From: Thermogladius sp.
GTDB lineage: Archaea; Thermoproteota; Thermoprotei_A; Sulfolobales; Desulfurococcaceae
Assembly (NCBI GenBank): GCA_009904025.1
Contig: WYEE01000036.1
Span: forward strand, 1 to 10,381
Reading direction: 5' to 3'
DNA: 10,381 nucleotides
The translations under genes and the position numbers were made by a program. Position 1 is the stretch's first letter. Each line of letters begins with the position of its first letter. The notes under the pieces are model-generated. The model ran no database searches. It was not told the DNA's origin and saw only the letters and a program-made list of their open reading frames with translations. Shown here one piece after another: positions 1 to 6,468 of this stretch.

Positions 1-2
1 TT

Positions 3-824
3 GACGAGGCTCCATCACCATCGATATCTCCCGAGGAGAGGAGGGACATTGTGAATACTGCAGTTGAGTTGATGAAGGCTCTAGGCTATGATAACGCGGG
101 CACCGTTGAGTTCATATTCGATGTGAAGAAGCGAAGATTCTACCTCATGGAGGTGAATGCTAGAATCCAGGTTGAGCACCCGGTGACAGAGATGGTTACG
201 GGGATAGATATTGTTAAGAAGCAGGTTGAGGTCGCTTTCGAGAGGGCGCTAGGGTTGAGGCAGGATGATATAAGTTTGAGAGGGCACTCCATAGAGGCTA
301 GGATTCAAGCGGTTAACCCCCTCGACTTCTCCGGGTCGCCGGGCCATATAACCAGGTTAATAGAGCCCTCTGGCCCCGGGGTTAGAGTCGACTCGGGCGC
401 GGTCGCAGGCTCTTACGTGTCAATCGATTACAACCCCCTGATCTCCAAGGTGATAGTCTACGGCAGCGATAGGGATGAGGCTTTAAAAAGGCTTCGGAGA
501 GCCCTCGACGAGTATGTGATTGAGGGTGTTCAAACAAACATACCTTTCATAAAAGCGGTGTTGGCATCCGAGGACTTCAAGAATTCCACGCATACGACCA
601 GGTTTGTGGAGGAAAACATGGACGTATTGAAGAAGAAAATTGAGGAAGAGCTTGCCGCACAAGCATTAGCTACAGCCGTTGTCAGCTTTGTTAAACCAGA
701 CTTCAACAAGGTTTTCAAGGCCAGGCGGGTTGTGGAGAGGAGCCCCGAGAGCCGTGTCGAGGAGGTGAAAAGGAGGGCCTGGACCTACTGGAGCCTGGCG
801 AGAAGCAAGTTAAAAAGGAGGTAA
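3..824 (+). CDS. accC: Biotin carboxylase subunit (acetyl-/propionyl-CoA or pyruvate carboxylase), 5' end outside window
   Basis: This subunit carboxylates the biotin of a carrier protein using ATP and bicarbonate. The frame is open to the left edge, and its first codons read DEAPSPSISPEE, matching the conserved EEAPSP segment in the middle of biotin carboxylases. The GTG at 51 is therefore an internal valine and about 240 residues lie upstream. Counting from that GTG, the visible part holds the end of the ATP-grasp domain with metal and active-site residues E20, E34, N36, R38, Q40 and E42 (MEVNARIQVEHP). The C-terminal biotin-carboxylase domain follows (about 78-185: GHSIEARI, NPLDFSGSPG, DYNPLISKV, GVQTNIPF). 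A roughly 60-residue basic/helical tail ends in KLKRR and is absent from E. coli AccC. The partner transcarboxylase is not in view, so pyruvate, acetyl-CoA or propionyl-CoA cannot be separated. The family call is firm; the substrate is unknown. Confidence 0.93.
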   Translation, partial: DEAPSPSISPEERRDIVNTAVELMKALGYDNAGTVEFIFDVKKRRFYLMEVNARIQVEHPVTEMVTGIDIVKKQVEVAFERALGLRQDDISLRGHSIEARIQAVNPLDFSGSPGHITRLIEPSGPGVRVDSGAVAGSYVSIDYNPLISKVIVYGSDRDEALKRLRRALDEYVIEGVQTNIPFIKAVLASEDFKNSTHTTRFVEENMDVLKKKIEEELAAQALATAVVSFVKPDFNKVFKARRVVERSPESRVEEVKRRAWTYWSLARSKLKRR

Positions 825-828
825 ATTA

Positions 829-948
829 TTGTACGCTATACGGTTATTTATGAACGCGCTGGTATATATGTGCCCGGTTTTTCATCCTTATATTCAGGAA
901 AAATATTACTGTAAACTTATTTTCCCCGTGTATAAGGAAAAGTATTAA
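829..948 (+). CDS. Doubtful small ORF (39 codons) behind a strong ribosome binding site
   Basis: A near-perfect Shine-Dalgarno sequence, GGAGGT (817-822), overlaps the last codons of the biotin carboxylase gene. It sits 6 bases before a TTG at 829, which opens a 39-codon frame ending with TAA at 946-948; an in-frame ATG lies at 850. The product would be aromatic-rich (six or more Tyr) with two Cys, no recognisable domain and a basic end. Against it: the stretch is AT-rich, the start is TTG, the 3' end lies in the putative TATA element of ppsA, and the GGAGGT may simply encode the Arg-Arg-stop of the upstream gene. Included because the spacing is ideal; most likely not a gene. Confidence 0.15.
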   Translation: MYAIRLFMNALVYMCPVFHPYIQEKYYCKLIFPVYKEKY

Positions 949-950
949 AA
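935..950 (+). promoter_or_regulatory. Putative BRE/TATA promoter of ppsA
   Basis: A purine-rich BRE-like run (AGGAAAA) is followed directly by an A/T-rich TATA-like core (TATTAAAA). The core centre is about 52 bases before the ppsA ATG, which predicts transcription starting near 970 and a leader of about 28 bases carrying the GAGGTG ribosome binding site. A sister copy of the motif lies 39 bases upstream (896-908). Prediction from pattern only. Confidence 0.5.
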
Positions 951-986
951 CCCTTACCAGTTGTAGAATCAACCCAAATAGGGATT

Positions 987-992
987 GAGGTG
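987..992 (+). promoter_or_regulatory. Ribosome binding site of ppsA (GAGGTG)
   Basis: GAGGTG lies 5 bases before the ATG at 998 and fits the archaeal GGTG-type anti-16S pairing. It supports this ATG as the start, together with the family-typical N-terminus (the WLDEV...GGKSANLGEM segment follows closely). Confidence 0.7.
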
Positions 993-997
993 CCTAT

Positions 998-3496
998 ATG
1001 AGTACACCCAAGGAGAAGAGATTCGTCTTATGGTTAGATGAGGTAAGGAAAGAAGACAACCTCCTGGTGGGAGGCAAGAGCGCAAACCTAGGCGAGATGA
1101 TGGCAGCAGGGATTCCAGTAGCACCGGGATTTGCAGTCACCTCTTACGCCTTCAAGTACTTCCTAGATAAAACAGGGCTGGCTGAAAAGATCTACTCAAT
1201 GCTCAACAAGCTTGACGTCAACAACACTAAGGAGCTCGAGGAGACAACTGCGAAAGTAAGGCAGATGATACTTGAGCAACCCATGCCGCCGGAGGTTGAA
1301 GAGGAGATTAAGAAATACTACCGGGAGCTCGCACAGAGACTCGGCATGAAGCCTTCGGAGCTGAGAGTAGCTGTCAGGAGCAGTGCTACAGCGGAGGATA
1401 TACCTGAGGCAAGTTTCGCAGGTCAGCAGGACACGTATCTAAACGTCTACGGCGAGGACAGCGTAGTCTACCATGTTAAAAGGTGCTGGGCAAGCCTCTT
1501 CACGGCTAGAGCAGTCTTCTACCGTGTAGCACATGGGATACCCCACGAGAAGACCCTGATGGGCGTTACTGTGGAGAAGATGGTGAACAGCAAGGTCGCC
1601 GGCGTGATGTTCACACTCCACCCTGTTAAAGGAGACGAAAACGTAGTGGTTATCGAAGGGAGCTGGGGTCTAGGCGAGTCTGTTGTAGCTGGGAAGGTCA
1701 TCCCCGACGAGTTTGTCGTAGAGAAGTCAACTCTAAGTATTATTGAGAGGAATATTAATAAGAAGCTATCATTCATCACCTTCAACCCGGCGAGAGGAAG
1801 GAATGTAGAGTACAAGTGGGATGAGTCCAAGGGTAAGTGGGTGGACGATGAGGGTAATGAGGCTGACGTCCCGCTCGGCAAGATAGCTCACCCAGACAAG
1901 CAGGCTATGAGCGAGGAGGAGGTTAAAAGGCTGGCAGAGCTCGCCATCTTGATCCAGAAGCACTATGGCAGGCACATGGACATAGAGTGGGCGATAGACC
2001 TAGACCTACCCTTCCCCAGCAACGTGTTCATTACGCAGGCTAGGCCAGAGACCTACTGGAGCATAGGTAGGGCGAAGGAGAAGAAGGTTGCCGCCGCTGA
2101 GGCAAGGAAGACTGTCAGGATTTCAGAGGCGAAGGTGCTGGTTAAGGGTTTACCCGCAAGCCCTGGTGTGGGTGCGGGCAAGGCTAGGATAATATTTAGC
2201 CCGAAGACCAAGGAGGCAGAGGAGTTTGCGAAAGGCGATATCCTCATAACCAAGATGACGGATCCAGACTGGGTTCCACTCATGAAGAAGGCTGCGGCGA
2301 TCGTGACAGACGAGGGTGGTATGACCAGCCACGCGGCGATCGTTGGGAGGGAGCTTGGGATACCCGTCGTGGTGGGCACTAGGGAGGCTACCAAAGTTAT
2401 ACCCAACGGCGCTGATATAACCGTGGATGCCAGCAGTGGTGTAGTATACGAGGGCATCGTGGAAGATTTGGTAGGCAAGCCAGCGGCTGCCCCGACCCAG
2501 GCCCCGGCTCAAGTTGCTGTTGCCGTCGGTATAAGCAGGGAGGAGTTGCTCCCATTATACCCTGTCACAGCGACGAAGATCTACATGAACCTAGGTGAGC
2601 CGGACGCTATAGACAAGTACAAGGATCTACCCTTCGACGGCATCGGCCTGATGAGGATTGAGTTCATCTTCACCGACTGGGTTGGCTACCACCCGCTGTA
2701 CTTGATAAAGGAGAAGAAGGAGGATCTGCTAGTCAATAAATTGGCAGAGGGCATAGCCAAGGTCGCGAGAGCCGTATTCCCGAGGCCGGTAGTAGTCAGG
2801 TTCAGCGACTTCAGAACCAACGAGTACAGGGGGTTGAAGGGAGGCGAGGAGTTCGAGGGCGAGGAAAGGAACCCAATGATCGGGTGGAGAGGAGTAAGCA
2901 GGTACATTCACCCCAAGTACCAGCCTGCCTTCAGGCTGGAGGTTAGAGCTATAAGGAAAGTGAGAGAGGAGATGGGGTTAACTAATGTGTGGGTGATGTT
3001 CCCATTCGTTAGGACGACATGGGAGATTGAGCAGGCGTTGAAGCTCATGGAGGAGGAGGGGCTTAAGAGGAGCAAGGACTTCCAAGTCTGGGCGATGGCC
3101 GAGGTCCCCAGTATAGTATTCCTAGCCGACAAGTTCGCGGAGTATGTCGACGGGTTCAGTATAGGTAGCAACGATCTAACACAGTTGGTGCTGGGAGCGG
3201 ACAGGGACAGTGACATACTCGCAAACATGGGTTACTTCGACGAGAGGGATCCGGCTGTTAAAGAGGCTATTAGGATGCTGATAGAGAAGGCTCACAGCAA
3301 GGGCGCTACCGTGAGCATCTGCGGTCAGGCCCCAAGCGTCTACCCGGAGTTCACGGAGTTCCTGGTGAGGCTGGGCATAGACAGTATTAGCGTCAACCCC
3401 GACGTGGTGGTGTCGACTAGGAGGCTTGTAGCCAGCATTGAGAGAAAGATCATGCTTGAGAAACTCGAAGCCATAATGAAGAAGTTGAACCTCTAG
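998..3496 (+). CDS. ppsA: Phosphoenolpyruvate synthase (pyruvate, water dikinase)
   Basis: PEP synthase interconverts pyruvate + ATP + water and PEP + AMP + phosphate through a phosphohistidine; it is cytoplasmic and feeds gluconeogenesis in archaea. At 832 residues it is complete and slightly longer than the E. coli enzyme (792). Domains in order: N-terminal ATP-grasp/PPDK-type nucleotide domain (about 1-360) with GGKSANLGEM, VRSSATAED (126-134) and QARPET (347-352); swivelling phosphohistidine domain (about 380-490) with GGMTSHAA, catalytic H445; a Pro/Ala-rich linker (494-511); and a C-terminal PEP/pyruvate TIM barrel with GLMRIEF (R553), metal ligand E702, GSNDLTQ (N725, D726) and catalytic C775 in SICGQ. 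All expected active-site residues are present. The homologue of Staphylothermus marinus is known to form a giant homo-oligomer, so a large assembly is plausible here. It has its own promoter and is not an evident operon partner of the biotin carboxylase. Confidence 0.97.
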   Translation: MSTPKEKRFVLWLDEVRKEDNLLVGGKSANLGEMMAAGIPVAPGFAVTSYAFKYFLDKTGLAEKIYSMLNKLDVNNTKELEETTAKVRQMILEQPMPPEVEEEIKKYYRELAQRLGMKPSELRVAVRSSATAEDIPEASFAGQQDTYLNVYGEDSVVYHVKRCWASLFTARAVFYRVAHGIPHEKTLMGVTVEKMVNSKVAGVMFTLHPVKGDENVVVIEGSWGLGESVVAGKVIPDEFVVEKSTLSIIERNINKKLSFITFNPARGRNVEYKWDESKGKWVDDEGNEADVPLGKIAHPDKQAMSEEEVKRLAELAILIQKHYGRHMDIEWAIDLDLPFPSNVFITQARPETYWSIGRAKEKKVAAAEARKTVRISEAKVLVKGLPASPGVGAGKARIIFSPKTKEAEEFAKGDILITKMTDPDWVPLMKKAAAIVTDEGGMTSHAAIVGRELGIPVVVGTREATKVIPNGADITVDASSGVVYEGIVEDLVGKPAAAPTQAPAQVAVAVGISREELLPLYPVTATKIYMNLGEPDAIDKYKDLPFDGIGLMRIEFIFTDWVGYHPLYLIKEKKEDLLVNKLAEGIAKVARAVFPRPVVVRFSDFRTNEYRGLKGGEEFEGEERNPMIGWRGVSRYIHPKYQPAFRLEVRAIRKVREEMGLTNVWVMFPFVRTTWEIEQALKLMEEEGLKRSKDFQVWAMAEVPSIVFLADKFAEYVDGFSIGSNDLTQLVLGADRDSDILANMGYFDERDPAVKEAIRMLIEKAHSKGATVSICGQAPSVYPEFTEFLVRLGIDSISVNPDVVVSTRRLVASIERKIMLEKLEAIMKKLNL

Positions 3497-3510
3497 ACCT
3501 TCCCCCTTAC

Positions 3511-3525
3511 GAAAATTTTTTATTA
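3511..3525 (+). promoter_or_regulatory. Putative promoter of the GTPase gene; T-run may also terminate ppsA
   Basis: The 48-base gap after ppsA contains GAAAATTTTTTATTA. It combines a BRE-like purine run with an A/T core centred about 25 bases before the ATG at 3545, so transcription would begin at or next to the start codon (a leaderless mRNA). No Shine-Dalgarno sequence precedes the ATG, which agrees. The six T residues at 3516-3521, 20 bases past the ppsA stop, are also the type of signal that ends archaeal transcripts. Confidence 0.5.
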
Positions 3526-3544
3526 ACCCTATCTATTTCTCAAC

Positions 3545-4888
3545 ATGGGTATCCATATGGTTAAGAGAGTCGTAATACTGGGTGCCTCCGGAAGAGACTT
3601 CCACAACTTCAACGTCTACTTCCGTGACAACCCTGAGTACAGGGTTGTAGCCTTCCTTCAAACACAGATCAAAGGGTTGAATACCAGGGTTTATCCCCCC
3701 GAGCTTGCTGGCGGCTTATATCCAAACGGAATACCTGTACTAGGCCTAGGCTACCTGGAGAGGCTGGCTGAGAACCCAGGCTTCGACGAAGTGGTTTTAT
3801 CCTACAGCGACCTCACATTCCAGGAGCTAGGCGAAGTGATCTCCAGAGTTTTGAAGACCGGCGCAAACTTCAGGATACTGGGCTTCAAGGACACCATGCT
3901 TGAGAGCATCAAACCCGTAGTAGCTGTTACAGGAGTTAAAACAGGCGTAGGGAAGAGTAGTGTATCACGTGAGATAGCTTTGGAGCTTAGGTCGCGTGGC
4001 TTAAGAGTCGGTGTTGTAAGGCATCCAATGCCCTACGGCGAGGTCTTTCACCCAGTTCAGAGGTTTGAGAAACCTGAGGACCTAGATAAATACGGTTTGA
4101 CAATCGAGGAGAGGGAGGAGTACGAGCACTACGTTAAGAAGGGCTTCACAGTGTTCGCGGGCGTCGACTACGGTAGAATTCTTAGGGAAGCCGAGAAATC
4201 GAGCGACGTAATACTCTGGGATGGAGGGAACAACGACTTCCCATTCTACAAGCCGGATTTCTATATAACGGTAGCAGACGCTATGAGACCGGGGTTGGAG
4301 ACATCGGCTTTCCCAGGCATGGTCAACTTGCTCGCCGCAGACCACGTTATCGTGAACAAGGCTGATCAAGCGAGTAGGGAAGTCTTGGAGGGCTTCGTCG
4401 AGAGAATAAAGAGGCTGAACCCAAGGGCGGGTGTAAGTATGGCTGTAAGTGAGGTATTCATTGAGGAAGGCGAGCCGAGGGGCGTGAGAAGAGTAGTCGT
4501 GGTCGAAGACGCTCCCACGGTTACACACGGTGGGGCCAGCTACGGCGCTGGGTATGTGGCGGCAAAGAAATACGGGCTCGAGGTCGTTGACCCCAGGGAC
4601 TACGCGAAGAGGTCTATCAGAAGAGTCTACGAGGAGTTCAAGGGGATAGGTCCTGTGGTACCTAGCATGGGGTATAATCAGGAGCAGTTGAGGGATCTAG
4701 AGGAGACTCTTAACGCTGTCCCAGCCGATGCTGTTCTCCTCGCGACCCCGAGCGATATCTCCAAGTTGATTAAATTAAATAAACCCGCATTCCACGTCTC
4801 CTTCAGGGTGAAGATCGTAGAAGGGCCGTCTTTCAAGGATATAGCCGAAATGTTCTTGGAGAAGGCTAGTAAAAAATATGTTTTTTAA
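3545..4888 (+). CDS. Predicted SIMIBI-class GTPase, cyclic 2,3-diphosphoglycerate synthetase-like (COG2403 type)
   Basis: 447 residues, cytoplasmic. An N-terminal Rossmann-like domain (about 1-120, with GASGRDFHNFN near the start) is joined to a P-loop domain. Its deviant Walker A motif is KTGVGKS (K132-S138), with the signature lysine K132 of SIMIBI ATPases/GTPases. It is followed by a Walker B-like ILWDGGNND (D226, D231) and an NKAD guanine-specificity motif (N271-D274). The C-terminal part (about 340-447) contains a second alpha/beta segment. Relatives are commonly annotated as predicted GTPase or cyclic 2,3-diphosphoglycerate synthetase, which in Methanothermus fervidus cyclises 2,3-bisphosphoglycerate to the thermoprotectant cDPG using ATP. 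I assign it from remembered family pattern, so the substrate is uncertain, and NKAD would suggest GTP. The gene follows ppsA by 48 bases and looks leaderless; M5 (3557) is an alternative start. Its stop overlaps the stop of the convergent phosphoesterase gene by 4 bases. Confidence 0.68.
   Translation: MGIHMVKRVVILGASGRDFHNFNVYFRDNPEYRVVAFLQTQIKGLNTRVYPPELAGGLYPNGIPVLGLGYLERLAENPGFDEVVLSYSDLTFQELGEVISRVLKTGANFRILGFKDTMLESIKPVVAVTGVKTGVGKSSVSREIALELRSRGLRVGVVRHPMPYGEVFHPVQRFEKPEDLDKYGLTIEEREEYEHYVKKGFTVFAGVDYGRILREAEKSSDVILWDGGNNDFPFYKPDFYITVADAMRPGLETSAFPGMVNLLAADHVIVNKADQASREVLEGFVERIKRLNPRAGVSMAVSEVFIEEGEPRGVRRVVVVEDAPTVTHGGASYGAGYVAAKKYGLEVVDPRDYAKRSIRRVYEEFKGIGPVVPSMGYNQEQLRDLEETLNAVPADAVLLATPSDISKLIKLNKPAFHVSFRVKIVEGPSFKDIAEMFLEKASKKYVF
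4870..4887. terminator. Bidirectional terminator formed by an A6/T6 hairpin
   Basis: TAAAAAA, a TATG loop and TTTTTTA form a perfect 7-base-pair inverted repeat over the shared 3' ends of two convergent genes. Read rightward it ends the GTPase transcript in six T; read leftward it gives six T just past the phosphoesterase stop. Archaeal RNA polymerase terminates at such T-runs, so one element can serve both strands. It lies inside coding sequence: the last codons of the GTPase gene form it. Confidence 0.55.
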
Positions 4889-6387
4889 CGCCTCCTAGCC
4901 AACAATAGCGCGAGAGCTACTACGACGACTACAGCGACCACGATCACTCCAACTATCCCTGGGCTAAAGCCTGCTCCCGCGGGCTGTTGCGTGCTAGTTG
5001 TAGTAGTTGTAGTCAACTGAGGCGCAAGGGTTGTAGTAGAGGTTGTGGTGGTTGCGGGAGGTATCGTAGTCGACGTGGTCGTCGTAGTAGTCGCTGGAAG
5101 CGTTGTCCGAGAGGCGGTAGTTGTTGTGGGTCTCGTAGTAGTTGTTTGAGAAGTGGTGGTCGTTGTCGGGGTCTGTTGCACCACGAGAGGCGGCGCCTCA
5201 GCTCGCACGGAAACGTTCCCCAGGTTTGAGAGGTCTGCGACACCGTCTACAACCGGTACTAGAGCGGAGTTAAACGGGTTCTCCGAGTACTGTATGTATA
5301 CATACGCGTTTGAGAGGTTTGTTTCAATAATCCGCTTGCTCGTATCTATGGAAGCGTATGAGGTGGAGTTAGCCCTCGCGAACCCCACAAGGTAAATGCT
5401 GAACCCGTTCCCCCTCCACGCCAATCTCACGGGTACATCAGTGTAATTCCCGTAAACGTTCACCTTGGTGTTGTAAACCAGGAATGTCGACTCTACTACC
5501 TTGACAGTCAGGTTTCCCGCACCCACCCCAGCTCTCAGCGGTATTAACGTGAAGTTGCCGTTGGGATAAAGTACTAGAATAACATAATTATAGGTTGGGA
5601 GGCAGAATGTTGTGATAGATGGAGGGCATTGATATAAGGGGGCCCCCGCACCTCCTGTTATAATCCACGTCGTGTTCGCTGTAACATTCTCAGCGTACCC
5701 GTGCCAGTGGCTCTGCAGGACTAGCCTTGGGGGAGTAGAGAGATTTGATATAAGGTTCAGGATGAGGGACGCCTTATCAGGCTCCTCTGTCTCCATGTTG
5801 TGTCCTACATACGGGTAGAGTGGCCTGTGGAATGAAAGTATCAGCGATCTATTCCCGAGGTTCGAGGAGGCTTGGGTCAAACCCTGGTTTAAATCATCTA
5901 TAGAGCCCTCGTCGTTCAGCGCGACGAGCCTCCAGCCAGTGATATTGTCGAACACGGTTGTAGTGTTACCTATGTAAGTGGTGTAGTAGCCCCACGACTC
6001 CGACCCGTATGCTACATCGTGGTTTCCTATAACAGGTATGAAATTCTCGATCCTAGACTGGGCGAACAACCCGTAGAATGCCTTGTACTGGTCCAGGGTG
6101 CCGAAGGACACGAAGTCTCCCCCGCCCACTGTGACCTGAGGGTAAATGGAGCTGATCTCGTTTAAGATGTCCACGAAGACGCTTGGGAACACTAGTGAGG
6201 CAGGCCCACTGGTCGCTGAAGGCCTGTCGTCCCCCCAGAAGGCAACTATGTAGTAGGGGAGGTTGACTGGTATCGGCTTTAAGGTTAGTTGCTGGAGTGG
6301 GGTGGTCTCAGAGTATCCGAGCGGGGCATTCAATAGGAGTACGCTTACTAAGAGCGCTATCAGGAGAAGTTTAGGAGGCCTACACAC
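4885..6387 (-). CDS. Secreted, membrane-anchored metallophosphoesterase with Thr-rich stalk
   Basis: 500 residues. The signal peptide covers about 1-26 (hydrophobic LLLIALLVSVLLL). A calcineurin-like metallophosphoesterase domain (about 44-285) carries all five motif positions: GDDR (D53/R55 in place of the usual DxH), GGGD (D91), GNHD (N122-D124), SFHRP (H187) and SHWH (H227, H229, with Ser replacing the usual Gly). A beta-rich domain follows (about 286-400), then a 63-residue stalk that is about 60% Thr (406-468), and a C-terminal transmembrane segment (about 476-497) ending ARRR. Twelve N-glycosylation sequons and the stalk point to a glycosylated ectoenzyme held on the outer face of the cytoplasmic membrane under the S-layer. 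The substrate (phosphomonoester, nucleotide or diester) cannot be told. Start: GTG at 6387, supported by GGTGAG 5 bases upstream and by the signal peptide. Confidence 0.88.
   Translation of the reverse strand: MCRPPKLLLIALLVSVLLLNAPLGYSETTPLQQLTLKPIPVNLPYYIVAFWGDDRPSATSGPASLVFPSVFVDILNEISSIYPQVTVGGGDFVSFGTLDQYKAFYGLFAQSRIENFIPVIGNHDVAYGSESWGYYTTYIGNTTTVFDNITGWRLVALNDEGSIDDLNQGLTQASSNLGNRSLILSFHRPLYPYVGHNMETEEPDKASLILNLISNLSTPPRLVLQSHWHGYAENVTANTTWIITGGAGAPLYQCPPSITTFCLPTYNYVILVLYPNGNFTLIPLRAGVGAGNLTVKVVESTFLVYNTKVNVYGNYTDVPVRLAWRGNGFSIYLVGFARANSTSYASIDTSKRIIETNLSNAYVYIQYSENPFNSALVPVVDGVADLSNLGNVSVRAEAPPLVVQQTPTTTTTSQTTTTRPTTTTASRTTLPATTTTTTSTTIPPATTTTSTTTLAPQLTTTTTTSTQQPAGAGFSPGIVGVIVVAVVVVVALALLLARRR
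4984..5172 (-). repeat. Low-complexity threonine stalk coding region
   Basis: Codes for residues 406-468 of the phosphoesterase: 38 Thr among 63 residues, in runs of four to six broken by Ser, Pro, Arg and Ala. All four ACN codons are mixed, so it is a degenerate protein-level repeat and not a DNA microsatellite. Such stalks act as O-glycosylated spacers between an enzyme domain and a membrane anchor in secreted archaeal proteins. Confidence 0.8.
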
Positions 6388-6392
6388 CTTGT

Positions 6393-6398
6393 CTCACC
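6393..6398 (-). promoter_or_regulatory. Ribosome binding site of the phosphoesterase gene (GGTGAG)
   Basis: On the minus strand GGTGAG stands 5 bases before the GTG at 6387. It decides the start: no other start codon gives both an in-register ribosome binding site and a complete signal peptide. Confidence 0.7.
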
Positions 6399-6419
6399 AC
6401 TCTATGGTTAAGCGCTCGC

Positions 6420-6429
6420 GTTTTAAAAC
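6420..6429. promoter_or_regulatory. Palindromic TATA-like element in divergent promoter region
   Basis: GTTTTAAAAC is a perfect 10-base palindrome in the 81-base gap between two divergent GTG starts. Leftward it lies about 38 bases from the phosphoesterase start and has a purine-rich BRE-like GGAAAACA (6431-6438 on the minus strand). Rightward it lies about 44 bases from the PINA-like start, with a poorer BRE but correct spacing to a GGTGG ribosome binding site at 6457-6461. It could drive both genes, or mainly the leftward one. Confidence 0.45.
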
Positions 6430-6468
6430 CTGTTTTCCAATAGCTAGGCTTGTATTGGTGGATTAGTA

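Noticed and set aside
51..53. GTG as the start of the biotin carboxylase gene
   Set aside because: The frame continues upstream to the window edge and encodes the conserved DEAPSPS segment; the ATP-grasp domain would be cut in half by this start.
825..997. tRNA or structured RNA in the gap before ppsA
   Set aside because: No cloverleaf-like stems or GC-rich structure expected of RNA genes in a hyperthermophile; the stretch is AT-rich and looks like promoter DNA.
1519..2512. Several long open frames on the minus strand inside ppsA
   Set aside because: They lie antisense to a fully conserved enzyme, have Ser/Pro/Thr-rich compositions typical of reverse-frame shadows, and show no domain or ribosome binding site.
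4082..4528. 148-codon minus-strand frame inside the GTPase gene
   Set aside because: It is antisense to P-loop and NKAD motif regions that fix the true frame; no recognisable protein.
4984..5172. Possible CRISPR array or DNA tandem repeat
   Set aside because: No constant repeat length or spacers; codons vary at third positions, so repetition is at protein level.
4987..5229. Plus-strand frame rich in Cys, Arg, Gly and Ser opposite the Thr stalk
   Set aside because: The composition is just the complement of ACN threonine codons; the minus-strand stalk with flanking domains explains the sequence.
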